Origin: Mycobacterium gastri
GTDB lineage: Bacteria; Actinomycetota; Actinomycetes; Mycobacteriales; Mycobacteriaceae
Direction of reading: 5' to 3'
DNA length: 64,000 nt
Assembly (NCBI RefSeq): GCF_002102175.1
Contig: NZ_LQOX01000119.1
Coordinates: 1 to 64,000, forward strand
Part shown: one piece after another, positions 7,495 through 16,051 of the stretch
Position numbering within the stretch: position 1 is the stretch's first letter
Layout of the letters: every line of letters starts with the position of its first letter
Notes under the pieces: model-generated
Databases searched by the model: none
Told to the model about the DNA's origin: nothing
The model's input: only the letters and a program-made list of their open reading frames with translations
Made by a program: the position numbers and the translations under genes

Positions 7495-9045
7495 TCAGGG
7501 TCGTTCTGGGAGCCCATCGTGCGGATCATCGTCGCGCGCCGGCGGTGTGGCCGCACGCTGACCGTCCCGAGCATCCGCCGGTCCTTCGTCCTGCTCGGCG
7601 TCGGCCACCGTCAGCGGCAACGCCAGTTCTTCCAGCGGGCGCCGTTCGGCCGCCACCCCAAGCCACAGTTCGACCAGGCCGGCCGCGGCCATCACCGCGG
7701 CGCCGATGAGGAACGACCAGAACACCTGGCTGCGCTGGCCGGAGTTGATCAACTGACCGAACAACAATGGACCGCTGATGCCGCCGATCGCGGTGCCGAC
7801 CGCGTAGAAAAACGCGATCGCCAGCGCGCGTGTCTCCATCGGGAAGATCTCGCTGACGGTCAGGTAAGCCGCGCTGGCCCCCGCCGAGGCCAGGAAGAAT
7901 GCCACCGCCAGCACGACGATGAATGTCCAGACACCGCCGGTCCGAGTCACGAACAGCGCCGCGAGCACCACGGCCACCACCGCCGACCCGATGTAGGAGA
8001 AAGTGATCATGGGTTTGCGGCCGACCGTGTCGAACAGCCGCCCGAGCACCACCGGGCCGACGAAATTACTGAGCGCCCACACGATGAAGAACACCGGAAC
8101 GTGTCCGGACGCGACCCCGTAGAAACCGCTCAACAGCGTGCCCAGGTTGAACGTCACGCCGTTGTAGAGAAACGCCTGCCCGATGAACAGCGCCAAGCCG
8201 AGGATCGCGCGCCGCGGATAGAGCGTAAACGCCACCCTGGCAATCTCCCAGAACGAAATCGTATGGCGTTGACGTATTCTGAGCGGTCTCCCGGGCGGCT
8301 CGGGCAGCCGCTGGCCGGTATCCCGCTCCACTTCCTCCTCGATTTCCCCGACGATCCGCTCGGCTTCGTGCTCGCGCCCGTGAATGAACAACCATCGGGG
8401 GCTTTCGGGAACGTTTCGCCGGACCAGCAGAACGAAGATGCCGAAGATAGCCCCCACACCGAAGGCAAGTCGCCAGCCGATGTTCGCCGGGAAGTGCGAT
8501 GTGTCCAACAGGACCAAAGCGCCGGCCGCTCCGGCAGCCGAGCCCAGCCAATAGGTCCCGTTGATCACCAAATCCACCCGACCGCGCACCCGGGCCGGGA
8601 TCAACTCGTCGATCGCGGAATTGATGGCGGCATACTCGCCGCCTATCCCCGAGCCGGTGAAAAAGCGGGTGAGGAAGAAATACCACGGCGCAAAGGCGAA
8701 AGCCGTTGCGACGGTGGCGATCAAGTACACCGCGAGGGTCATTAGAAACAGGTTGCGCCGGCCGAACCGGTCGGTCAGGTGACCGAAGAACAACGCGCCC
8801 AGGCAGGCTCCGGCGATATAGAACGACGCCGCCAAGCCGATGTCCGCGGCGTTGAGCTCGATACCGCTACCGTGCTCGGTCAGGCGTGACGACACGTTGC
8901 CGACCATCGTGACTTCGAGCCCGTCAAGAATCCACACGCCGCCCAGCCCGACGACGACGCGCCAGTGAAACCGCCCCCAGGGCAGCCGGTCCAGGCGTGC
9001 CGGTACCTGGGTGGTGATGGTTCCGGTTTGCGCGCTCGCACTCAT
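7495..9045 (-). CDS. Major facilitator superfamily transporter (metabolite:H+ symporter type)
   Basis: The 516-residue membrane protein has twelve predicted helices in two halves and a cytoplasmic loop (about 220-260). MFS signatures are visible: FFGHLTDRFGRRNLFL in loop 2-3, FFTGSGIGGEYAAINSAIDE in helix 4-5, and VVLGRLFDTVGRKPMI in loop 8-9. These fit the sugar/aromatic-acid porter branch with a long N-terminus. The substrate is unknown. ATG 9045 is preceded by a CGGAG ribosome site. It diverges from the SCO6745-type gene at 9215. Confidence 0.85.
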   Translation of the reverse strand: MSASAQTGTITTQVPARLDRLPWGRFHWRVVVGLGGVWILDGLEVTMVGNVSSRLTEHGSGIELNAADIGLAASFYIAGACLGALFFGHLTDRFGRRNLFLMTLAVYLIATVATAFAFAPWYFFLTRFFTGSGIGGEYAAINSAIDELIPARVRGRVDLVINGTYWLGSAAGAAGALVLLDTSHFPANIGWRLAFGVGAIFGIFVLLVRRNVPESPRWLFIHGREHEAERIVGEIEEEVERDTGQRLPEPPGRPLRIRQRHTISFWEIARVAFTLYPRRAILGLALFIGQAFLYNGVTFNLGTLLSGFYGVASGHVPVFFIVWALSNFVGPVVLGRLFDTVGRKPMITFSYIGSAVVAVVLAALFVTRTGGVWTFIVVLAVAFFLASAGASAAYLTVSEIFPMETRALAIAFFYAVGTAIGGISGPLLFGQLINSGQRSQVFWSFLIGAAVMAAAGLVELWLGVAAERRPLEELALPLTVADAEQDEGPADARDGQRAATPPARDDDPHDGLPERP

Positions 9046-9214
9046 GGCTGACTCCGTTCTGGGTAGGCAGCGACTGGCCCCACTACCGCGCCTGGGGATG
9101 CCGACAGGCGTGCCGGCACCGAACACCGTCCGCGACCCTAGCCAACTCACCGGCAAGACCCGTACTCGGCCGGGCCCGCGCCGGTATCCCCAAACCGAGT
9201 GGTTAGCTTCAGCA

Positions 9215-10078
9215 ATGCAACGCCAACCTGAGCTTGCCCGTCATCTCTACGATCGCTTCGAGCCGGTCCACGCCGTGACGTACTTCGCGCCGGAGGCGCG
9301 TGCGGCCCTGACAAATCTCGGTTACCGCGGGTTTTGGATGGGTTACTTCGCTGCTCGGTCGGCCCCGCTGGGCCAGGTGCCACCCGAAGTCGTGACCGCG
9401 GTGTTCTACAACTTCGCCCTTGCGCGGGTGACGAAGGCGCTACCGACGGCGTGGGAAATCGCGGGGCCGCACCTTGCGTTGCGGGCCCGCGCCGAGTCGG
9501 CGGTGGCGGCGCTGCGGCGATACGGCCTCACCGACGACGACGAAAACGTCCGCACCGCAGCCCGATTAGCGGGAAACGCTGCGCGCCGGGCGCGGGTCGA
9601 CGGAAGACCACTGTTCGCCGCCAACCGCGCCTTGCCCTGGCCGCAAGAACCGGTTGCCGCGCTCTGGCATGCGACAACGTTGCTGCGCGAGCACCGCGGC
9701 GACGGTCATGTAGCGGTGCTGGTTACCGCCGGCATCTCCGGGCGAGAGTCCAACGTGTTGCACTGCGCGGCCGACGCGGTGCCCCGCGACCACATCATGC
9801 AGACCCGCCACTACGACGACGCCGAGTGGCGTGCATGCCAGCAGAGCCTGATTCACCGCGGTCTGCTCGACGACGATGGTTCCCTGACCCCAGCCGGACG
9901 CGATGTGAAGAACCACATCGAGGCCACCACCGACGCGCTGGCGCTGCACGCGTACGACGCGCTGGACGACAGCGAGCTCGAGGCGTTACTGCAGGCACTG
10001 ACCCCGATCGCGCAGACGGTGATTGACGGCGGTGACATGCCGGCCGTCACCCCGATGAGACTGCGACGGGATTTCTAA
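9215..10078 (+). CDS. SCO6745-family protein
   Basis: The 287-residue soluble protein carries the family features HLYDRFEPVHAVTYFAPEAR near the N-terminus, YRGFWMGYFAARSAPLG, and a C-terminal winged-helix-like part (YDDAEWRACQQSLIHRGLLDDDG followed by LTPAGRDVKNHIE). The SCO6745 family is widespread in actinobacteria and its function is unknown; the C-terminal half resembles a MarR-like fold. ATG 9215 gives the usual family start. No operon partner is evident; the next gene begins 110 bp downstream. Confidence 0.8.
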   Translation: MQRQPELARHLYDRFEPVHAVTYFAPEARAALTNLGYRGFWMGYFAARSAPLGQVPPEVVTAVFYNFALARVTKALPTAWEIAGPHLALRARAESAVAALRRYGLTDDDENVRTAARLAGNAARRARVDGRPLFAANRALPWPQEPVAALWHATTLLREHRGDGHVAVLVTAGISGRESNVLHCAADAVPRDHIMQTRHYDDAEWRACQQSLIHRGLLDDDGSLTPAGRDVKNHIEATTDALALHAYDALDDSELEALLQALTPIAQTVIDGGDMPAVTPMRLRRDF

Positions 10079-10188
10079 AGCGTGGGCCGCCGTCCTGCGT
10101 GAAAAGACAGCCAACTGCCGCCGCATCGGGTACCACTGCGGTGCGATACTCGCACCCACCACCCGGCTGAAATCTAGGGAACGCGAAC

Positions 10189-12726
10189 ATGAGCGATGTC
10201 ATTCGACCTTCGGCCCACCCGTTGACGACAGCCTCCCCTGCGGAGGGGGCATCCACCAGCGTCGAGGATGTCCGCACCGGGATGAGTTCGGAGGCTCTTC
10301 GTCAGGCCATCGAAGACCACCTGCGCTACTCACTCGGTCGTCCGGCCACCCTGTTGCAGCCGAAGCATTACTACCGCGCCTTGGCACTGGCCGTGCGCGA
10401 CCGGATGCAGCAGCGGTGGATCGAGACCACCCAGACCTATCTCGACCTTTCCCGCAAGGTGGCGTGTTATCTGTCGGCGGAGTTCCTGCTCGGCCCGCAC
10501 TTGGGCAACAACCTGCTCAACCTGCAACTCGAGGACCAGGCCCGCACCGCGTTGGCGGCGCTGGGCCAAGACCTCGACGAGGTGCTGGCCTGCGAGGAGG
10601 AGCCCGGCCTGGGCAACGGCGGACTGGGCCGGCTGGCGGCCTGCTACCTGGACTCGCTGGCCACTCTGGAGCGTCCGGCCATCGGTTATGGCATCCGCTA
10701 CGAGTTCGGCATCTTCGACCAGGAGATCCACGACGGCTGGCAGCTGGAGAAGACCGACAACTGGCTGGCCGACGGCAATCCGTGGGAGATCGCCAAGCCC
10801 GAACTGAGCTATCAGGTCGGCTGGGGCGGCCACACCGAGTCCTACACCGACGAGCGGGGCAGGTACCGGGTGCGCTGGGTCCCGCAACGCGCGGCCAAGG
10901 GCGTCTACTACGGCACGCCCATCCAGGGTTACGGCGTTAACACCTGCAACACCCTCACGCTGTGGAGCGCCCGCGCCATCCAGTCGCTGGCCCTGGACGC
11001 ATTCAACGCCGGCGACTACTACCGGGCCGTGGATGACCAGGTGGTGTCCGAAACCCTCACCAAGGTGCTCTACCCCAACGATCAGCCGGAAGTCGGCAAG
11101 CAACTGCGGCTGGCCCAGCAGTATTTCTTCGTGTCCTGCTCGCTGCAGGACATGCTGCACCTGCTCGAAGATTTCGCCGGCCTGCCGGTACGGGAGCTCT
11201 CGAACCGGGTGGCGATACAACTCAACGACACCCACCCCTCGATCGCCGTCGCCGAGCTGATGCGGCTGCTCGTCGACGAGCGCGACCTCGACTGGGACGA
11301 GGCGTGGCAGATCACCGTGGCTTCGCTGGGCTACACCAACCACACCCTGCTGCCCGAAGCTCTCGAAACCTGGCCGCTGTCAATGTTTCAGCGGTTCTTG
11401 CCGCGCCACCTCGAGATCATCTACGAGATCAACCGCCGCTTCCTCGACCAGGTGCGCGCCCGGTTTCCCGGTGACGAGGACCGGGTCCGGCGGATGTCGC
11501 TGATCGACGAGGACGGCGACCAGCGGATTCGGATGGCGCACCTGGCCACCGTCGGCAGCCATGCCGTCAACGGTGTCGCGGCATTGCACTCCGAGCTATT
11601 GAAAACGACTGTGCTCAAAGACTTCTACGAGATGTGGCCGGAGCGGTTCAGCAACAAGACAAATGGGGCCACACCGCGCCGGTTCGTCGCCCTGGCCAAT
11701 CCCGGCTTGCGCAGGCTGCTCGATCAGCGGCTCGGCGAGGGGTGGTTGCGCGACTTGGACCGATTGCGTGAGCTGGCTGACCTGGCCGGTGATCCCGAAT
11801 TGCAGCAACAGTGGCGCGCCGTCAAGCGGGAGAACAAGGCGCGGCTGTCGGACTATGTCCGAGCTCACACCGGTATCGCGCTGGATCCGGAGTGGCTTTT
11901 CGACATCCAGGTCAAGCGCATTCACGAATACAAGCGCCAACACCTCAACCTGCTGCACATCGTCACCGCCTACCACCGCCTCAAGCAGCGGCCGGACCTT
12001 GAAATAGCGCCGCGCGCATACATTTTCGGCGGCAAAGCGGCGCCCGGTTACACGATGGCAAAGCTCATCATCAAATTGGTCAACTCCGTTGCGGAAACGG
12101 TCAACGCGGATCCGGACGTCAACGACCGCATGAAGGTTGCGTTCATCCCGAACTTCAACGTGCAGAACGCGCAATTGATCTATCCGGCAGCAGATCTCTC
12201 GGAGCAGATCTCTACCGCCGGCAAGGAGGCGTCCGGCACCGGAAACATGAAATTCATGATGAACGGGGCGCTGACCATCGGCACCCTCGACGGGGCCAAC
12301 GTCGAGATCCGCGAGCAGGTCGGCGCGGAGAACTTCTTCCTCTTCGGGCTGACCGTCCAAGAGGTGCAACGGGTGCTCGGTCAAGGCTATCGGCCCAGGG
12401 ACTACATCGCCGAAAGCGACGAGCTCACAGCAGTTCTCGGCCTGATCGCCGACGGCCGGTTCTCGCGCGGCGACACCGCGGTGTTCGCCCCGCTGATCGC
12501 CGACCTTACCGACCACGATCCGTTCCTGGTCATCGCCGACTACGCCGACTATCTGCGCGCCCAGCAGGAGGTCGACGCCACCTGGCGGGACACCGGAAGC
12601 TGGACCCGCAAATCCATCCTCAACTCGGCGCACAGCGGAAAGTTCTCCTCGGACCGGGCGATCGCCGAGTACTGCGACGACATCTGGAACATCACGCCGG
12701 TGCCGATCGGATCCCCGAACGACTAG
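10189..12726 (+). CDS. glgP: Glycogen/maltodextrin phosphorylase, classical GT35 type
   Basis: The 845-residue enzyme releases glucose-1-phosphate from alpha-1,4-glucans using pyridoxal phosphate. GT35 landmarks are continuous: LGNGGLGRLAACYLDSLAT, GYGIRYEFGIF, QLNDTHPSIAVAELMR, FSNKTNGATPRRF, DIQVKRIHEYKRQHLN, and EASGTGNMKFMMNGALTIGT with the PLP lysine at K688. Length and motifs match the E. coli GlgP/MalP and animal class, not the shorter actinobacterial Rv1328 class. The first 40 residues before the domain are low-complexity; bases 10231-10260 there again hold a CCCCT-GCGG-AGGGG palindrome. A neighbour-based role cannot be drawn. Confidence 0.93.
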   Translation: MSDVIRPSAHPLTTASPAEGASTSVEDVRTGMSSEALRQAIEDHLRYSLGRPATLLQPKHYYRALALAVRDRMQQRWIETTQTYLDLSRKVACYLSAEFLLGPHLGNNLLNLQLEDQARTALAALGQDLDEVLACEEEPGLGNGGLGRLAACYLDSLATLERPAIGYGIRYEFGIFDQEIHDGWQLEKTDNWLADGNPWEIAKPELSYQVGWGGHTESYTDERGRYRVRWVPQRAAKGVYYGTPIQGYGVNTCNTLTLWSARAIQSLALDAFNAGDYYRAVDDQVVSETLTKVLYPNDQPEVGKQLRLAQQYFFVSCSLQDMLHLLEDFAGLPVRELSNRVAIQLNDTHPSIAVAELMRLLVDERDLDWDEAWQITVASLGYTNHTLLPEALETWPLSMFQRFLPRHLEIIYEINRRFLDQVRARFPGDEDRVRRMSLIDEDGDQRIRMAHLATVGSHAVNGVAALHSELLKTTVLKDFYEMWPERFSNKTNGATPRRFVALANPGLRRLLDQRLGEGWLRDLDRLRELADLAGDPELQQQWRAVKRENKARLSDYVRAHTGIALDPEWLFDIQVKRIHEYKRQHLNLLHIVTAYHRLKQRPDLEIAPRAYIFGGKAAPGYTMAKLIIKLVNSVAETVNADPDVNDRMKVAFIPNFNVQNAQLIYPAADLSEQISTAGKEASGTGNMKFMMNGALTIGTLDGANVEIREQVGAENFFLFGLTVQEVQRVLGQGYRPRDYIAESDELTAVLGLIADGRFSRGDTAVFAPLIADLTDHDPFLVIADYADYLRAQQEVDATWRDTGSWTRKSILNSAHSGKFSSDRAIAEYCDDIWNITPVPIGSPND

Positions 12727-12792
12727 CCAGGTGGGGACTCGTGCAACAAAAAGATCAATAGGACTGCCACATGCGTCGCACACGCCACTAGA

Positions 12793-13476
12793 GTGCTGTG
12801 CGTGGGCACCGCCGTGTTAGCCAACGGGCGAGGTCGCTGGTTGGCAATCGCGGCCTCACTCGCCGTCTCTGCCGGCATGATCTACGCCCAAAGCAAAGGC
12901 ACCGAGCGGCCGTGCTGCGTCCAGGCCCCGGCAGCAACCCCGACAAGTACCGCAGCCGCGCCGCCCAGCGCAGCGCCCACCGCCAGTCCGGCGGAGGTGG
13001 ACATGTTGGCGGCGGCCGCACCCGTCGCCGGCCAAGACTTCCAAATGGCGTTACCTGCCGGCGCCGCGTCCGAGCAGGGGCTGCAGATCAAGACCATCTG
13101 GGCGGCCCGCGCCATCAGCGTGCTCTTTCCCCAGATCAGCGCCATCTACGGGTTTCGGCAGGATCCCCTGAAGTGGCATCCCAACGGGTTGGCGATCGAC
13201 GTGATGATCCCCGACCACAGCTCCCCCGCCGGTATCGAGCTCGGCAACCAGATCGCCGGGTATGCCCTGGCCAACGCCAAACGCTGGGGCGTGCTCCATG
13301 TGATCTGGCGGCAGAAGCTCTACCCGGGCATCGGCGCCCCGAGCTGGACGGCGGACTACGGCTCCGAAACCCTCAACCACTACGACCACGTTCATATCGC
13401 CACCGACGGCGGCGGATACCCCACCGGGCAGGAAAGCTACTTCATCGGATCCATGCGGCCGCTGCCGCCACAGTGA
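12793..13476 (+). CDS. Exported peptidoglycan-hydrolase-like protein (ARB-07466 C-terminal-like)
   Basis: The protein has about 227 residues. A hydrophobic segment at 14-30 (WLAIAASLAVSAGMIYAQ) acts as signal or anchor. An Ala/Pro/Thr-rich linker reaches residue 70. The C-terminal domain has WHPNGLAIDVMIPDHSS and NHYDHVHIATD, the His/Asp and HxH pattern of M15-like (VanY/MepA-fold) domains found in several exported mycobacterial proteins such as Rv0320 (from memory). A cell-wall role is inferred. GTG 12793 or GTG 12802 could be the start; neither has a strong ribosome site. It follows glgP by 66 bp on the same strand. Confidence 0.75.
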   Translation: MLCVGTAVLANGRGRWLAIAASLAVSAGMIYAQSKGTERPCCVQAPAATPTSTAAAPPSAAPTASPAEVDMLAAAAPVAGQDFQMALPAGAASEQGLQIKTIWAARAISVLFPQISAIYGFRQDPLKWHPNGLAIDVMIPDHSSPAGIELGNQIAGYALANAKRWGVLHVIWRQKLYPGIGAPSWTADYGSETLNHYDHVHIATDGGGYPTGQESYFIGSMRPLPPQ

Positions 13477-13752
13477 TCAGCTGATCGGTGCTAGACCGAA
13501 GTTACGCCGGCCCCGGACTTCTGCGAAGTCCGCCGAGCGGCGTCGGTCCGACACGTCGACACCGATTACGACGTGCTGCTGATATCGGGAGCACTACCAC
13601 TTCGTGCCCGTCAGGAGTCGCGAACGTCGACTGGTGTCGACTGGTAATGAAGGTGTCCCAGGAGGCGTCGTGAGATTCACTCTCGCCGCCGGAACGTCGC
13701 GCTGCCGTCGATCTCAGCGAACGTCTGACCCAAACTAGCGAGCGCGAAAGAA
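13477..13752. other. Convergent intergenic region
   Basis: This 276-bp stretch separates the exported protein gene (plus) from the fadD gene (minus), which converge. A perfect 12-bp palindrome GATCAGCTGATC sits at 13475-13486 across the stop codon of the upstream gene. It could help termination but has no U-tract. A 61-codon reading frame at 13488-13673 has no ribosome site or recognisable content and is not called. Confidence 0.4.
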
Positions 13753-15513
13753 CTAAGCGTCTAGGCGGGTGAACTCATCGTGGCGATACAGCTCGACACA
13801 TTGCGCTCGTCTGATCTTGCCGCTTGTCGTTATCGGAATCGAGCCGGGCGAGACCAGAACCAGATCCGCCACGCTCAGGCCGTGCGACTTCGAAATTGCC
13901 GACGTCACTTCACGTTTGACGACCTGCAACCTGTCAGCCAAATCCTCGTCCGTACCGGGACGCTTCTTGAGCTCGATGATTGCGACCAGCTTCTCAGCGC
14001 CACGGTCCGGAACCGATATTGCCGCGCATCGACCCGGAGTGACCTCCTGGATCGTCGCCTCGATGTCGTCTGGCGAGTGGTTGCGGCCGTACACGATCAA
14101 GAGGTCTTTGATACGGCCGATGATGAACAACTCTCCGTCGAAGAAGAAGCCGGAATCACCAGTTCTGAGCCAGGGACCTTCCGGGGTGTCGGCCGAAGGG
14201 TTGACAATGCGCGCCCGGAAGGTGCACTCGGACTCGACAGGCTTCTGCCAATAGCCGGCACCCACGTTGGGTCCGTGCAGCCAGATCTCACCGACCGCTC
14301 TCTCCGGGCACTCGACAGCGGTATCGGGGTCGACGACTCGCACCGTCATTTGCCGCGGGCTGCCATAGCTCACCAGCCCGGTACCGGTTCCGGATGCGCA
14401 CAGCTCCGCCTCACCTGCGGGCAGTTTCGCGGAATCGAAATACGCGACTTTCGGCGGTTCGCCCGGTTCACGAGTCGCGATATAGACCGTTGCCTCGGCC
14501 ATCCCATATGACGGCCGGACCGCGGCGGGATCAAGGTTGAATTTTGCGAACCGGTCGGTGAAGCGCTTCACGGTGACGGGCTGCACCCGCTCACTGCCGC
14601 TGAGGACATGCAGCACTTCCCCGAGATCAAAACCGGCCATATCATCGTCGGACGTCTTGCGCGCTACCAGGTCGAATGCGAAATTTGGCGCTGCCGTGAA
14701 CACCCGGCCACTACTTGCCATCAATTGCATCCACCGAGCCGGTCTCTGCAAAAACCCCGCCGGACTCGTCAAGACCACGGGAATGCCCGCAAGAATGGGA
14801 ATGATAATTCCGACAAAGAAACCCATATCGTGGTAAAACGGCAGCCAGGACACCACACCGCTGCCGGGCGGGGGAACCTTCCCGTACTTTCCGTAGTAGC
14901 CGTCCATGATCTGCCCGAAATTGATGAACAAATTCTTATTCGAGACCACAACCCCGGCCGGCGTGCGGGTGGACCCGGAGGTGTATTGCAAATACAGCGC
15001 ATCCGGCACCTCTGCGCTACGAGATCCCGGCCGGACCGACGACGCCGGCCGAGAGTCAAGATCCAGTAGATCGATTTCGACAACGGCGGGCGCAGATTGT
15101 CCGGGTTGCGGCTTCGCGTAACCGGAGACATGGTCGCTCACCGCGGAAGTCGTCAGGATGACCGAGGGCGACGTATCAGCCAGCACGGAAGTGGTGCGCT
15201 CATCATGAACGCCGGAATAAGGAACCGAAAGCGGAACGGCGGTCAGCCCGGCCTCCAGCGCCCCGAGAAAGCCGGCAATGTAGTCAAGGCTCTGCGGCGC
15301 AAGTATCACTGCCCGATCGCCAAGCGATCCGCATTGCCTGAGGAGCTGACCTACGTTGAGCATGCGGCGATACAGCTGCGCCCACGTCAGCGTCTCCGGG
15401 ACACCTTCCCAATCCTGCTCGTAATCAATGAATGTCATCGCTGTGTCGTTGGGCTGCAAGCTCGCACGCTCGCGCAGCACAGCGGGAATCGAAGACTCAA
15501 CCACGGGCCTCAC
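13753..15513 (-). CDS. fadD25: Long-chain fatty acyl-AMP ligase, FadD25/FadD24-like
   Basis: The 586-residue enzyme adenylates a fatty acid and passes it to a polyketide synthase. Adenylate-forming motifs are visible: [19 protein letters not shown] (A3), [33 protein letters not shown] (A5), [19 protein letters not shown] (A7/A8) and the closing [15 protein letters not shown]. Several stretches match FadD25 of M. tuberculosis as I recall it, including the last residues EFTRLDA. GTG 15513 gives the family start MRPVVESS, and GAGG lies just upstream. The gene diverges from pks5, and in mycobacterial LOS loci a FAAL loads the Pks5 protein, so this pair most likely works together. Confidence 0.9.
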   Translation of the reverse strand: MRPVVESSIPAVLRERASLQPNDTAMTFIDYEQDWEGVPETLTWAQLYRRMLNVGQLLRQCGSLGDRAVILAPQSLDYIAGFLGALEAGLTAVPLSVPYSGVHDERTTSVLADTSPSVILTTSAVSDHVSGYAKPQPGQSAPAVVEIDLLDLDSRPASSVRPGSRSAEVPDALYLQYTSGSTRTPAGVVVSNKNLFINFGQIMDGYYGKYGKVPPPGSGVVSWLPFYHDMGFFVGIIIPILAGIPVVLTSPAGFLQRPARWMQLMASSGRVFTAAPNFAFDLVARKTSDDDMAGFDLGEVLHVLSGSERVQPVTVKRFTDRFAKFNLDPAAVRPSYGMAEATVYIATREPGEPPKVAYFDSAKLPAGEAELCASGTGTGLVSYGSPRQMTVRVVDPDTAVECPERAVGEIWLHGPNVGAGYWQKPVESECTFRARIVNPSADTPEGPWLRTGDSGFFFDGELFIIGRIKDLLIVYGRNHSPDDIEATIQEVTPGRCAAISVPDRGAEKLVAIIELKKRPGTDEDLADRLQVVKREVTSAISKSHGLSVADLVLVSPGSIPITTSGKIRRAQCVELYRHDEFTRLDA

Positions 15514-16051
15514 ACTACCTCGGATGCGCCTGGCTGGTGCCAAATCCGCTCGTCACAGGGGTACCACGCGGATTATCCGCCCGCCGGGCCGACCACACGG
15601 ATCCGGCCGGCTCGGGGCCGACGTGACAGTCAGGCCCTGACATCTGGCACCTCCGGGGCGCCCGCGTTGTGTGCGACTTGCTTGCAACACGCGGCGGTCC
15701 GCCTCGGCATGCCTCGGCATGCCGAGGTATTGGGCGCATATATACCGCATATATAGTCGTCAACCGGGTGGCGCTGGCGGCGAGCCGAGCAAAGCGCCCG
15801 CATATCGCTTTTTACGGACATCCGGCGACACCCTTAAGCCGTCGACCTGCTCTTTCAGCCTTATTCGACAGATTTTTTTGTACGTACGCACAGTTTTCCC
15901 ACATTGGTGAAGCTGAGGGGCTACGCTGCTTTTCACCTGACTAGTTGGGTCGGATGCGATCAGGGGGATCACGGCGCGGCGCGCGATGCGCCGGCATCGA
16001 CAGCCCGGATCGACATTCGGCGAAGTCTCCTTAAGACAGGGGGAAGAAGAG
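15514..16051. promoter_or_regulatory. 538-bp divergent control region between fadD25-like and pks5-like genes
   Basis: No credible gene is visible here. The centre is repeat-rich (15681-15755, listed separately). The pks-proximal part (15860-15910) is unusually AT-rich for this genome, with a run of seven T and GTACGTACG, a likely place for promoter elements of the plus-strand gene. The pks5 start is preceded by AGGGGGAAGAAGAG at 16038-16051. Exact -10 and -35 boxes cannot be assigned with confidence. Confidence 0.55.
15702..15755. promoter_or_regulatory. Palindrome plus 11-bp-phased direct repeats, candidate operator
   Basis: CCTCGGCATGCCGAGG at 15712-15727 is a perfect 16-bp palindrome, and its left arm is repeated just before it (CCTCGGCAT at 15702-15710). 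Nine bases after the palindrome comes GCATATATA at 15736-15744, repeated at 15747-15755, an exact 11-bp period that puts both copies on the same face of the helix. TTGCTTGCAA at 15678-15687 is another small inverted repeat. Such phasing suggests binding of a regulator that controls fadD25 and/or pks5. Function is inferred only from arrangement and position. Confidence 0.5.

Noticed and set aside
11596..12783. Minus-strand frame of 395 codons inside glgP
   Set aside because: Antisense shadow of the phosphorylase; composition only.
13488..13673. Short frame between the exported protein gene and fadD25
   Set aside because: No ribosome site, no domain, in a convergent intergenic region.
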